This document shows positions 36,323 through 48,550 of a DNA stretch of 64,000 nucleotides, one piece after another. Within the stretch, counting starts at the first letter, position 1. Each line of letters starts with the position of its first letter. This DNA is from Trichuris trichiura (lineage: Eukaryota > Nematoda > Enoplea > Trichinellida > Trichuridae). The notes under the pieces are model-generated. The model was given only the letters and a program-made list of their open reading frames with translations. It was not told the DNA's origin and did no database searches. Both the position numbers and the translations under genes were made by a program. The stretch lies in assembly GCA_037903355.1 (NCBI GenBank), contig JBAJFE010000047.1:1-64000 (forward strand), in the 5' to 3' direction.

Positions 36323-37429
36323 CATACTTGGTTGGTGCAAAAGCGTTTATTTGACTGTCCCTACTGTCTTTACTCTCCGGCTGAGAGGGCACTTGTTCAA
36401 TTTAATCGCAGCGAGAAAAACTTCCATTGTCTGTGGTCAATTTCAATTTTACTGCAGGTTAAAATCGGACAGCAGATGTACCCCCACAGTGATGCGTGTG
36501 AATGGATGGTAAGTATACTCATGTGTTGTTCCCATTTCCGCATTGCCGATTGATTAGTCATAATCTATGTGTAATAAACAAGTGCTCATGTGACCACGGC
36601 AGTCACGAGAAAGGTCACTGAGGTTAGCCGTGGCCAAACTGACCAATCATTTAACTTCGACAATTAGGGAAGCGCGTGGCAAACAAGCTCATGTGACCAC
36701 GGCAGTCATGAGGAAGGTCACCGAAGTTAGCCGTGGCCAAACTGACCAATCATTTTACTTCGGCAATTAGGGAAGCACGTGGCAAACAGGCAACTATGCA
36801 ATGTCCCGAGGTATTTACTCAGAGAAAAGGTATATAAAGGGGTCATTGCTGGTGGTGGCGGTCAGTGTGGATACTGTGCCGGTGTCGTCCGGTTGCGTCT
36901 CTCTCTCCCTCTCCTTCGTAGTTCGTTTTGTTGTGTATTCATCAGGACATCCAATGAATTTTTTTCTAATGAAGTATGGAAGCCAGCTCAGCAATTACAC
37001 TGTGTACATGTCGTTCAACCATTTTCCTTTGCCCATACTTTGGAAACAGAAGCATATAATCGACGCTATACCTGCGATCCTTTTCAAGAAATGAATCCAC
37101 CTTGGTGCTCTGAACTCACCGTTTCTGAGAAACAACTCAAGATTTTTTTTAGCAGTATACTTTCAATTCGGAAAGCGTCTGGGAAAAGTTATGGAATGCT
37201 CCATGAAAGCGCTTGACGCTCAGATGTTGTTTAAAGTGGCCAAAGTTGCAGTGCTACTCTGTGTGCGGAAAAATATATGGGACGTTACCGCGACCTCAGC
37301 TAACTACGTTGTTTGATAAAGCTGATTTGCAAAAGCGTACAACATTTCACGCCACGAAGCGGTGATCTTTCCTCATGAACTCTATTTGACTTCATTGTTG
37401 TATTGAGCAGTTATGATCACATGACGGTC
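36323..37429 (+). repeat. Left inverted arm
   Basis: It contains a coding-like segment (36332-36496: ERALVQFNRSEKNFHCLWSI and KIGQQMYPHSDA) ending at a good donor GTAAGT. Then come two ~100-bp tandem units (36590-36785; each has GACCACGGCAGTC and, inverted, GCCGTGGCC), a TATA box at 36831, a CT-rich tract and a segment ending GATCACATGACGG. Confidence 0.75.
36831..36839 (+). promoter_or_regulatory. TATA box in left arm
   Basis: TATATAAAG, followed about 30 bp later by TCAGTG, an initiator-like site. The same arrangement occurs in the right arm, so both promoters would fire into the interior. Confidence 0.4.
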
Positions 37430-37434
37430 ACATG

Positions 37435-38380
37435 TTCCTCATGATCACATCTCATAGTGAAGTGTCTTCTCATGTTTACATGATGATCACATGTGAACTG
37501 AATTGGATGTCTAGATGACTGGATACAAAAGAGTTCTCTAAAAAAGGTGCACTGTTGTCCCGATTTTATTCTCTTCTACCAACAGGAGATGCTCTTTGCT
37601 TAGACGGATGTTTCCGACGATTTTGCCTGGTCTCAAAACATCTTTGCGAAAGCAAGTACATTGGTCCGTGGACTTCGATTGCTGAAATTACAACGGAAAA
37701 ATTCACAGCTTCAGCGGTTGACAATGAAGAAATGCGCGTAGGAAAGAAGAAAAGCTGGTGATAGCGGCTTGCGCATGGCGTACGTATTGTTCAACGCATT
37801 TGAGCACAGTTAAGCACCGTTATGGTACGTCATGACAGACACCCAACGGCTCTCGACTGCGACTGCCTTCTTGACTATCGTGATCGCAGCACTGAAACAC
37901 TGCTGATGCGCAGAACATCGTCAGGCACTCCACTTTCAACGCAGTAATGCTTTATGTTCGTTAAGAAAGTGACTCTTGTCTCCACGTGGTCTATGTCTGA
38001 TGGCAAGAAAGCCAGTCTGCATCATAAGCGCAGCAAAGCTTTGATTGATGAAGTACATGTGTGTATGCTTAAGCTCAGAAGCTCTCCTCGACACTGTGCA
38101 GTTACTGCCTACTATGGGCACATGAGTACGTGTGCTCAGATTGCTTCCGTGGTGTTGCAAGTGTCACTACATTTTGTACGACAGATGAAGAGGAAATATA
38201 CGGTTGTGTGGGAGCTTTGCTTTCCCTTGACAGCGTTTCTTGTTTCACATATCTGCCTTCAGCATTTCTGTTCCATGGAAACCACTCTGGAAATAGCAAA
38301 AACTATGAGATTGGCCTTGTCATCAATAGTTTGTTGTAGCTAAAATGCTTTACTGTGGATGACTTACATCACTGTAAGTG
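37435..38380. other. Interior sequence without a gene
   Basis: Begins with repeated GATCACATG motifs (37410-37500). A 129-codon frame at 37954-38343 matches nothing I recognise. Confidence 0.35.
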
Positions 38381-38389
38381 CCAATGTGG

Positions 38390-38860
38390 AGTTGCAATTA
38401 CGCACGCTGGAATTCTCTTTGTGATATCCCGTGAATAATGGAGTTACAGTGCAGTGACATACGCTGGAATTCTTTTTGTGATATCCCGTGCATGATGAAG
38501 TTATAGTGGAGTTACACACGCTGGAATTACACAGCTGGAATTCCCTTTGTGATATTCCGTGCATACTGCAGTTACACACGCTGGAATTGCCCCTGTGATA
38601 TCCCGTGCATAATGACAGTTAGTGCAGTTACACACGCTGGAATTCCCGTTGTGATATCCTGTGCATAATCGAGTTACAGTGCAGTGACATACGCTGGAAT
38701 TCCCTTTGTGATATCCTGTACATACTGCAGTTACGGTGCAGTTACACACGCCGGAATTCCCTTTGTGACATCCCGTGCATAGTAGAGTTACAGTGCAGTT
38801 ACACACGCTGGAATTGCCTTTGTGATATCCCGTACATACTGCAGTTACACATGCTGGAAT
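38390..38860. repeat. 57-bp minisatellite
   Basis: About eight units built on ACACGCTGGAATTCCCTTTG, TGATATCCCGTGCATA and ATGNAGTTACAGTGCAGTT. Complete units measure 57 bp, so the minus strand reads as a 19-residue Cys-rich repeat (CNCTVTxLCTGYHKGNSSV). Partial units and frame breaks argue against a real protein. Confidence 0.8.
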
Positions 38861-38867
38861 TACACAC

Positions 38868-39284
38868 GGAATGAACTAGATCCAGCAGTGGTTATACCCT
38901 TCTTAAGCGGCATACCTTCGTGCGATATCTATCTATGTTAGTTGCTTTGCGTGGTTACACAAAGTATCATTAGTTCTTCTGAAACGGAGTTATCAGACAA
39001 GAGTAGAGTCAGTTTTCTTCTGTTTCTCACTGTCTGTAACGCCTGCCATGGAAGATACCTAAGTGTATTGGATTACACATTATGGATGTTAAGCCAATCT
39101 GGCGCTTTCAGCAAGTACTTGTACCAGTGGAAACGTTATGACAAGGACTATTTACTGTTCGGACTCCTTATGTTGGATTCGCAAGGTTTAGTACTTAGAA
39201 TGAACTAGATCCAGTAGTGGTTATATCCTTCTTAAGCGGCATATCTTCGTGCGATATCTATTTGTGCTTGTTGCTTGGCGAGGT
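38868..39284 (+). repeat. Pair of ~85-bp direct repeats
   Basis: GAATGAACTAGATCCAGCAG and the following TTCTTAAGCGGCATA and TCGTGCGATATCTAT occur at 38868-38955 and again at 39198-39284 with few changes. They enclose about 240 bp of unique sequence, like the ends of a very short element. Confidence 0.55.
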
Positions 39285-40399
39285 TGGGTATGGGTTTATG
39301 TTTGGGTTGATGTCAGAATGTAAGATGTGTTGTCAGCAGGCGTTTTGAGTATGCACCTCAAATATATGGAAATGGTATGCAGTTACTAAGTCTTAGGAGC
39401 AAAGTGAGGAGGAAAGAGAGTAACTGCGCCGGCGGGGAGACCGTTTTGAACTTAGAGGGGGGCTAGCTAGGTTAAAGAAAAGCAGGTAAGCTGGAGGGTG
39501 CAGTAGGTTAAGGAAAAGCGGGTAAGGTGGGGGTTCTGTAAGTTAAAAAAAGCAGGTGTGCAGGTCTGCGGGAAGCTGAAAATTCAAAAGAAAATGATTA
39601 CAGTAGATAAAAGAAAAGAACTCTAAAGGGAAAGAAAAGGACTGTGTCACATAAGTATGAGGTGATAATCATTGGCACAGTGACGGCGACGCTGGTTGCT
39701 CAACTCTGCATCAATTCTTACTGGTTAATGCCAGTCATCCATTAAATCGAGACTGTCTTACCTCAAGTTCAACTCGAAAACTGACCAGTTGCCCGATAAA
39801 CGCGTTCTGCAGCACTGCATCAGCTATGTACGACGAATCGTATTGAGTAGGTTTATTGGATGTCTATTACAACTGTTGCTGGCAAAACACAGATGAATAG
39901 ATCGTAGAAGCGGATAAACATAGCGCATGCAGTGAATATTAATTGCACTGGCCAAAACGAATAAGCTAGGAATGGTCTTCATCACTCTCTGGCAGTGCAT
40001 CGTCTTCTGTGCCGTCAAACAGAGTAGAAATGGGGCACTTTTGGGAAGACTTCATAATGGTTGACGTCTTTACCTTGCTCCATGCTTTCATTACGAACTG
40101 GCAGAGCAAATTGACCGATGCTGCTCACATTTATCTGCCAGCTATGTACCTCTTCTGCCCTTTAGTTATACATTCTTTCCACTGTTCTCGCATAATAAAG
40201 TCTTTAAAGATCTTATTAATGCAAACGTTCAGCGGTTGTAGAACTGATGTAAGCCCACCGAGGATTACGGCTGTTTCTATTTTATATTCCTTTAAATGTG
40301 TTTTTGAACACAGGGTGTTTCTTAACGGGGCAGTGGATCTTCATCACAACTTCATACGGTATGTGTTCTTGCCCGTTGATGGGTTCTGAAATTAAACCG

Positions 40400-40504
40400 A
40401 AGCAAATGCCCTACCAACGGATGGATGAGCAATTATTAAGGAAAAATACAGAACAATTCTTAACAGTTTCGGAGCTTTCGGGACTAACCTTGTCCCGTCG
40501 TCAG
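40400..40504 (-). repeat. PLE tail with hammerhead-like motif
   Basis: Minus strand: CTGACGA (40504-40498), GGGAC/GTCCC stem, GAAAGC (40479-40474) and palindrome-like CTCCGAA, followed by the tail with TGCTCATCCATCCGTTGGTA. No coding part is attached. Confidence 0.55.
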
Positions 40505-40639
40505 CGATGGTGGTAATGGTCAGTCCTTTAAATGTGATTTTATTGTTTCTGCCAAGTGACTTCGGAATGAGTCCTACACCAGTATGATTCTGTTGCTGCT
40601 ATGCCAAGGCCTTTTTCTCCAGATGTTGTCAATCCACAA

Positions 40640-41030
40640 TCTCACACCTTGTTGATCCATCCAACCGTTCTCATGAAAGCGGACAAAGGCGCCTCCTTTG
40701 GCCTTCATTTCCTCTTAAATATCACCACAGGCTTCAGCTTCATTCCATTAGCTAGGCACGATAGCACCACCGTGAAGTAGGTACTTTCATTGCTAGTGCC
40801 TTTCACTACAATAAACTTTGTGCCTTTACCATCCATTGTTCTATTGCAAATTACAGCGAAAAATATTGACCTTTCATCCATGTTACCGATGCTGCGCAAT
40901 GGAAACTCATTTCTTCTTGTCAGTTTTCTGACATAGCTGGAAACAATTTCCTGAGATAGAGCAGTTTCATTTCTTCTGTAAAACACCGCTCCGACTTTTG
41001 CTTATTTGCAGATCGCACGCTACGCGTCTT
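40640..41030 (-). pseudogene. pogo/Tigger-like transposase DDE fragment
   Basis: Minus-strand frame with RKLTRRNEFPLRSIGNMDER, TMDGKGTKFIVVKGTSN, VVLSCLANGMKLKPVVIFKR. The NMDE acidic block and the ANGxKLxPxxIFK block are the first part of the pogo DDE domain. The same region occurs in the opposite orientation at 41.69-42.05 kb. No HTH domain is attached here. Confidence 0.8.
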
Positions 41031-41161
41031 TAAAAACGATACATGTAAACTTTATCGCGTGCCGCTCTGTTACCGCGCTCTCAGTGGCAACTGAAGAAAC
41101 CATGTGACTAAGGAAGAATAAGTTTCCTTAACGAAGGAATTTTTCAGTTTTACTCGGCCTA

Positions 41162-42360
41162 TTCTGCATGCGAGCAATTGGGAGGAGAAGATACAAAGCT
41201 GGGTTCAAGTTGGAAGTCGTCGTGATGGCTAAAGAAAGCAACAATGCACAGGCTGCCAGGAAGCATCGCATTACCCGGAAGATGGTGATAAATTGGAGGA
41301 AACAGGAAGAGGCCTTGAAGAAGATGTTGAAGAAACAATGCGCAAGACGCTCAGGCGTCCCCTCCTGGTCAGAACTGGAGAACAGTTTAGCAGAGTGAGT
41401 ACGAGAACAGTGACAGAGCGCCTGTATCATCAAATGGACAGATAGAAAGATGAATCGTTGAACTGGGCCCACTGCAACCCATACTTATCCTACGCCTTTA
41501 CAGTAACGGCTGGATGGTGCAGCAGTTTCACGAAAAGGAAGGACCTCGTCCTGAGACAGACGACAAAAATTGCGTGAAAAAGGCCCGTGAATTTTGAGGA
41601 TAAGTTGTGTAACTTCCGACGGTACATTTACACGTATCTTTTCTGAAGAAGCGTAGCGTGCGATCTCCAAATAAGCAAAAGTCGAAACGGTGTTTTACAG
41701 AAGAAATAAAAGTGTGCTCTATCTCACGAAATTGTATTTCCAGGCAAAGCCGGAAATTGACAAGAGGAAATGAGTTTTCATTGGGTAACATCAGTAATAT
41801 AGATGACGCGCCAATATTTTTCCATATGATTGGCAATAGAACCATGGATAGTAAAGGCACAAAGTTTATTGTAGTAAAGGGCCATGAAAGAACTCACTTC
41901 ACGGTGATGCTGTTTTGCGTAGCTAATGGAATGAAGCTGGAGCCCATGGTCATATTTAAGAGAAAAAGAAGGCCAAAGGAAGATTTTCCTTCTGGCGCCT
42001 TTGTTCACTTTTATGAGAATGGCTGGATGGATGAACAGGTGTGAGCTTGTGAATTGACGGCATCTGGAGAAAAAGTCTGGGCATGGTAACAACAGAAGCT
42101 TATTGGTTCGGGACTCATTCCGAAGTGACGCAGCACAAACAATAGAATCACATTTAAACGAATATAAAATAGAAACAACCGTAATCCCTGGAGGGCTTAC
42201 ACCAGTCCTGCAACCGCTAGATGTTTGCATTAATAAGTGCTTTAAAGACTACATTCGAAAAGAGTGGAAAGAATGGATGGCAAACGGGCTGAAAACGTAC
42301 ACAGCCGGCGGACGAATGCGAGCGCCATCGCTCAGTTTGCTGTGCTGTGCCAGCTCATAA
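41162..42360 (+). pseudogene. pogo/Tigger-like transposase relic with Brinker-type HTH
   Basis: 41168-41398 encodes a helix-turn-helix (RYKAGFKLEVVVMAKESN, AARKHRITRKMVINWRKQEE, then SELENSLAE), the Brinker/CENP-B-type DNA-binding domain of pogo elements. After a broken region, 41658-42044 encodes the first part of the DDE domain (NIDDAPIFF, GTKFIVVKG, VANGMKLEPMVIFKRK). 42103-42360 encodes the second (VRDSFRSDAAQT, VIPGGLTPVLQPLDVCINK). Frameshifts and stops separate the parts. Pogo elements move by cut-and-paste at TA sites. Confidence 0.85.
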
Positions 42361-42889
42361 TAAAAGCATGGAGCAAACTAAAGTCGGAAACCGTTATGAA
42401 ATCTTTCTGAAAGTGCTCTTTTTTACCCTGTTGCACGACACAGAAGACGATGAACTGCCAGACAATGACCTTACCATTCTTAGCTTAGTCGTTTTGTCCC
42501 GTGCAATTACTATTCGCTAAATCATGCACCATGTTTATCCTCTTCTGCAATCTATTCATCTGTTTTTTACATGCACTAGTTGTAACAGATGTTCAATAAA
42601 TCTATTCAATACGATTCATTTTTCATAGCCTACGCAATGCTGTAAAACACGCGCTAATCGGCAGCTGATCAGTTTTCGCTATGAACTAGAGACAAGACAG
42701 TTTTGATTGAATGGATGATGGGCATTAACAGGAAACTAACTAATCAGAATTGACCTAGACTTGAACAATCAGCGCCGCCGTCACTGGGCTAATCATTATC
42801 ACTCTTTACTTACATACACTAACAATCTTTTTGAAAATAACTGACTAGTTCAGATTAAGGTTCAAATAACCGAGAAGCAAATAACCAAC

Positions 42890-45800
42890 CAATCACGAAA
42901 AAGTGAAGGGTACTAAAGGAGAAAACAAAGTTCGTTTAGGCCACTGCCCCCTTGACTGTCATGAAAATATGCACTTTTACAACACTTACCTGTACTCTAA
43001 AAATTTCAGACGATTACAAAATGCGAAGCTCCGGAACTTTAATGAAAATTCTAGCAGCTGCATGACGCAGCACTCATTTACGACTGCAGGGAATCATGAA
43101 CAAAGTGAAAGGTCTCGAAGGAGAAAATGCGACGGATCATCACGATAACGCGCTCTCTTACTGAATAGAAGAACTTGAAACGTTTTGTCTTTTGTACGTT
43201 TTCTGACTTACTTGAAGGCCCAATAGACACAGTGCTCCCGGTTGAGCTATTCGTAGCTTCACGAATACATGTTCTAACGATTTCTGTTATCTTGCCGCGG
43301 TCGTCGCATCACAAAGCACGGCATCCTGTAAGACCAAAACATTCAGAAACTGTATGAAATATGAAATATCACACACTTTTACATACGTACCTGCAACGGA
43401 ACCATACTCTCTAAAGATTTTACAAGGTTGTAAAATGTAAAGCCGCGGAAATTCAAGCAGCTGCAAGACGCAGCACTGAATGTATTCATTCACGAGTCGG
43501 AGGATCAAAGAAAAAGTGAAAGCTCCCAAAGGAGAAAGAGAAATATGTTTTCGCGACTGGAAGCGATTGCTCATCATGAAAACATCCTTCTTTACAGAAA
43601 GCGAGAACTTGAAAAGGTTTCTCCATTTGTCCGCCGTCTTACTTTTTGAAGGCCCAATAAACATTCGACCAGTTCAGGCACTTGCAGGGAGCATTTAGCC
43701 ATCGTAATTTAATCGCCGTGAGGTACCGATGTCCTGCTTACGAACATTTCTGTAAACGTTTGACAACTCATCAGGAAGCAGCATACACCGACAAGACGAC
43801 CGTATTTTTTGCTTCTTTGTTAGACAACGGAAGCTGGCGAGATGGATGAAACAAGTTTGTCCTCCAGCTGACTTTCCTGCATTCGACAAGTCTAAGCGCT
43901 TGCAGAATTTAATCTTCGTGGAATGGTAGTGCCCCACCTGCAAACACTTCTGTGAAAGCTTAATAACTCCTCCAAGACTTCTAGGTTGTTCAAAGACTTG
44001 GGCAACCTTCCTTTTTTCTCCACATAAGCTCTCTTTTGATGGACAAGACATTAACTGATTTCGTAAGCACGCAACAAATGGAGCTCCCCAGACGATTTCG
44101 GCAATGAATCCTTACATGGCCAGCTAACGTCCTGTACAGACTGGTCACGCCAGAGCTGTTAACAGAAGCAACCACTTTCAAGAAAGCACATAAGCTTTCT
44201 TAATATTTAAAGTTCTACAATTTTCTCACATGGGCAGAATTCATGGTGCCGGTCACAACAAGTAACGATTCCACAAGCGGACAAGCCCGTCAGTAGTAAC
44301 GTAAAAGAGCAACCGATCAACGTCGAACAGTGTTCAGTCAGTCAAAAATGATCACGTCAACGAGGGTAATACTTTCATGCCAAATCTGCCGCCAGTATAA
44401 GTCGCAAAATCTGAAAGAGCAGAGTTCAAAAACTTTACGTATAGCGAACTGTGATTTCTCTACACTTCACATTGCTTCTGCATTAGTAAGGCTCCGCGCA
44501 TGTATCACAGAAGAATCAAACCTTAATGCACAGCCAAGTAGGAAATATCATCAAAACAATCTCTTGACCATGATGAACAATTTGAGGCACCCATTACCCT
44601 TAGCTATAACTGGAAAAAGCGCCTGGAACAAAGCATCAATTTCCTCCGCACTTGGATGAGTGATTCTCCCTAAGACATACGTACATGGCGGTGCCTCATC
44701 CGGTCATTCGTTGAGGTATATTGTGAGCTAAGAATCATAGCGAGAAACAGAAAGTTGCGTTTGTTAGTACACAAGCGCTACCAACGCACTGATCCATTGA
44801 AACAGTCAAAACCCATACAGGACACAAGTCGTTACTGTATATTTACCTAAAAGGAAATTACTTCGCTTCAACCTTTTAGATGTCATATGAACTTAACAAC
44901 ATTCAATTTCAGATTCCCTTGAATATCGACACTTCGTTTCCTTCACTCCACTATGCACTGAATATTAAAAAAAGGATTTCAACGTGACTACAGCGAGCTT
45001 GAAGTTCACACAGGCGCTTAGAGTGACGCAATTCGTCCGCAGTAAAGCATTTAGCTTCGAGAAATTGTGGGCCTGAAGGCCATTTTTCCAGTTCTTCCGA
45101 TGTTCAGGGTCATTTCCATGAAACGGAAACGCCAAAAGTAGGCACGTGAAAGACTATACGCTGGCCACAGAGAGCGAAGTACAAACGTGACCGCATCTTT
45201 CGTCTTCTTTCGTGGTACAAAATGTACTCACACCAGCAACACCAGGAAAACACTCTGAGCACACTTATACGTGTCGGATAAGTAGCCACCAACTGCAACA
45301 GGTAGAGGAAAGTTCTGCATCTTAAGCCTTGATACATGTCTTATCAATCCGAGCCTTGCCGCGCATATATTCCAGGATGCCCAGGACACGCAAATGGAGA
45401 ATAATTCAAAAGTATTAGGACGTAAGTACAAACAGGCCATTGTGAAAGTGAAAGGATTGCAAACTGGCTGCTATTGTTAAGCATACTGCTCTAAGATGGT
45501 CAACAAAGTGCATGTACGTCGTACAACACTTTGCACATCCAGCAATAGTCGGTGTGTCTTTCTTATGCATTAAAAACTGAGCGACGCGAGCAAACGCAAC
45601 AAAATAGTGAAACTTACGCTTTCATGCGAAGTCAAAGGTCCATAACACAGCTTGAATCTCCAGCAACGAACTTTCTGTCTCTAACCCGAGCTATTGTTTG
45701 AAGAGCAGCGAACCCCACTGAACAGCGTGAACTCAACTTGAACGGCTGAAAGTGGGCCAGCTAGTCAAGGGACGCTTTAATCGTAAACCTAGCGCTTCCA

Positions 45801-48170
45801 CTTCCACAAATCAGAAACACCAGAAGTAATTTTTGCCAAACCATATACCATTTTCATGAAAGCGGAAAATCCTTACAACAATCTCTCCCTCCAATCACAG
45901 AACAAAGTTGAAAGAAAAATGTCCAAAACTGATTCCACTCACACACCTTCACGATGGATAAAGCGCACTTCAACCACTGCAGTTAAGGAATGGAAACTCT
46001 TTATGCCGTTCAACGCGAAACTTTAACTACCTATGCAAAGTCAGCAGCTGTAACTTTCCAGTGTGCATCATTTTGCTTTCAGACCTTCATCCAAAAAAAC
46101 AGGTGTAGGAAGGGCTACCACTGATTAACTAAATAACTGCTGTCACAATTCCTTGACCGGCAGCCGACTGTTTTAAAATTTCCGCTGAGGTGAATCATAG
46201 CTGCAAGCAACACTTGTAATGAAACGATCGCTTGAGCAGCAGTCGGGTGACAAGGAGCGATCTTCTTATGCGCACATGAATTCCCACTGAATATATGAAA
46301 ACTTCCGGGTGCTGTCTTTGGAGCCTGCTGCAGACCATAAACATACCAAACGATCCATGACTATATCGTAAACAACAGCGTCCTGTAACAACAAAGAAAA
46401 TGGAAACTATGGGTCACGGAATACATTTTCACAAACTTACCGATCACGACATCAACATTCTTCAGGTCTTTATGATGAGTAGACACGGAAAAATGAATCA
46501 GCCGCAAACAGCTGTATACACTACTTCAATGTGTCTACTGAGGTAACTCTAACAGTCTTCCTTCTCATCCGCAATTTTTTCTTCGAAGAAAATTTTTGAT
46601 GTAACAATTTGCCGCTCTCCTAAGGAGAACTCTGAGAAAGCACAAGTGTTCGACTCAGAAAGCCAAATACCACCAACATACGCTTCACTAAGAACCATTG
46701 CTTACATGGGATACTTCAACGAAAAAGCATTCACTGCTACCACAAACAATGCAGCGCTTAATTTTCAGCTTGTTGTCGACCCATTCTTAATAATGTTACG
46801 CAGAATCTCACAGGCAATCCCAAATCTTGGCGAGTAGCCATAGAAACACAACACTGTTTCATTACGCTGGAAAAAAGGAACGATTTGAGCACTCTTTTTG
46901 TAGAAGGCAGGTGAAGACATTAAGTCATTTCGTAAGTGTGCAAGAAATTAAGCTCACCAGACGATTTTACCAAGGAACACCTAGATAATTAGGTAACGGT
47001 CTGTACAAACTGATCACGTCACGGCGACTAACAGAAGCAACCATCCTCAGAAACTATTTCAGCTTTCCTAATGTTTAAAATTCCGCAATTTTCTTCCATT
47101 GGCACGATTCTCAGTTCCAGTCACAACAAGCATGCGTTCCACAAGTTGCTACTCTCCTCAGGAGCAATGCGACGGAGCAACAGTTCAACATGGAACAATA
47201 TCCCATGCAAAAGATGATCACCACAAAGACGCTAATACTTTCCTGCCAAATGTCCCTGTACTATTAGTCGCAGAACCCAAAGAAGAGACATCACTATGTC
47301 TAGGTTCACTGAACTGTGATTACTCTCCACTTTTCACTGCTTCTGCATCTCACACTAAGGCTTCGTGCATGTACTACAGAAGAATCAAAACTTAACGCAC
47401 AAATAAGCGCGAATTATCATTGAAACAATCGCTTCCGTGATAAGGTTGATCGCAGTGAACAATTTCAGTAATCCGAAAGGATTAGTCGTAAATGCCAACA
47501 GCGGCAGGGACAATGCGCCTGTTTCTGTCGCACGTGCGTGATTGATTTCCCCTACGACATATGTACCTGACGGTGCCTCGTCTGGTCGTCCGTTGAAGTA
47601 TACCATCAGCTGAGGACAGCGGTGAATGGCAGAAAGTTACACTTGTGAAAACGCAGGTACTACAAACGCTCTGATGTACTGAAATAGTCAAAAGTCATAC
47701 AAGACACAAGTCATTACTCTACACGTACCCTAAAGAAAATCACTCTGCTTCGACCTTTCGGAAGACAGGTACTTAACCACACAGAATTTTAATCTTCCTT
47801 GACAAACGACAGTTCGTACTCTTGCCGGCTAAGCCATCAACAACTGCACTATGCAGAGGAAAGCTTTGCAGCTTAAGCCTAGACGCATATGCTTCATAGA
47901 ACTCAGCTCCGCTGTGATCATATTCCAGGATGATTACCACCCGCAAATGGCGAAGAATTCAAAAGTATTCCTACGTACGTGCAAACAAGCCTTTGTGAAA
48001 GCGAAACGACTTCAAACTAGCTGCTATTTTGAAGCAAAGTGAACGAAGATAGTCAGTTAAAGTCCATGTAGGTCGTACAGAATTCTATACATCCAACATA
48101 AGAAACGGTGTGTCTTTCTTATAGATCAAAAGTTGAACGACGCGAGCAAACGTGGCGAAACAGTCAAACC
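42890..48170. repeat. Long diverged direct duplications
   Basis: About 44045-45625 and 46915-48165 share an ordered series of blocks: TTTCGTAAG..GCAA.AAAT, GAAGCAACCA, CAGTYCCGGTCACAACAAG-like, ACAGTCAAAACCCATACAGG-like, TTCAAAAGTATT and GGTGTGTCTTTCTTAT. Smaller units recur around GTGAAAGNNNNNAAAGGAGAAA at 42.9, 43.1 and 43.5 kb. Frames within are short and not shared between copies. Probably an old tandem or segmental duplication. Confidence 0.55.
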
Positions 48171-48550
48171 AATCAATGGCGACGACGAAAAATAACAGTA
48201 TTATACCTCCGAGTAGCACCAATAATTTAGATTCAGCCATTATGGAGACCGTTGAGTGGAGTTCAACGTAACACCAATTTGAATGCATACTAACGTCACT
48301 GTTGCAATAGATGTTCACTGCAATTTCATAGACAGACCTGCGTTGACTGCACGGAATTGAAAGACAGCAGCAAACCAGACATGTGCACTGGGCTCTGCTC
48401 ATAATAAGCATGGTTCTTTTGTTCAACAGAATAACATTAACACATCCAAATAGGCGACCGCTAACAAATGTTCAACTAATCATCAACGGAAAAAATGACG
48501 CAGTGTAGTAACGCCAGAAGTGAGGTTAACCAGACGGTGTTTATCATTAC

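Noticed and set aside
36801..37094. Frames after the TATA box of the left arm
   Set aside because: The corresponding region of the right arm is read in different frames with stops, so a conserved protein is not supported.
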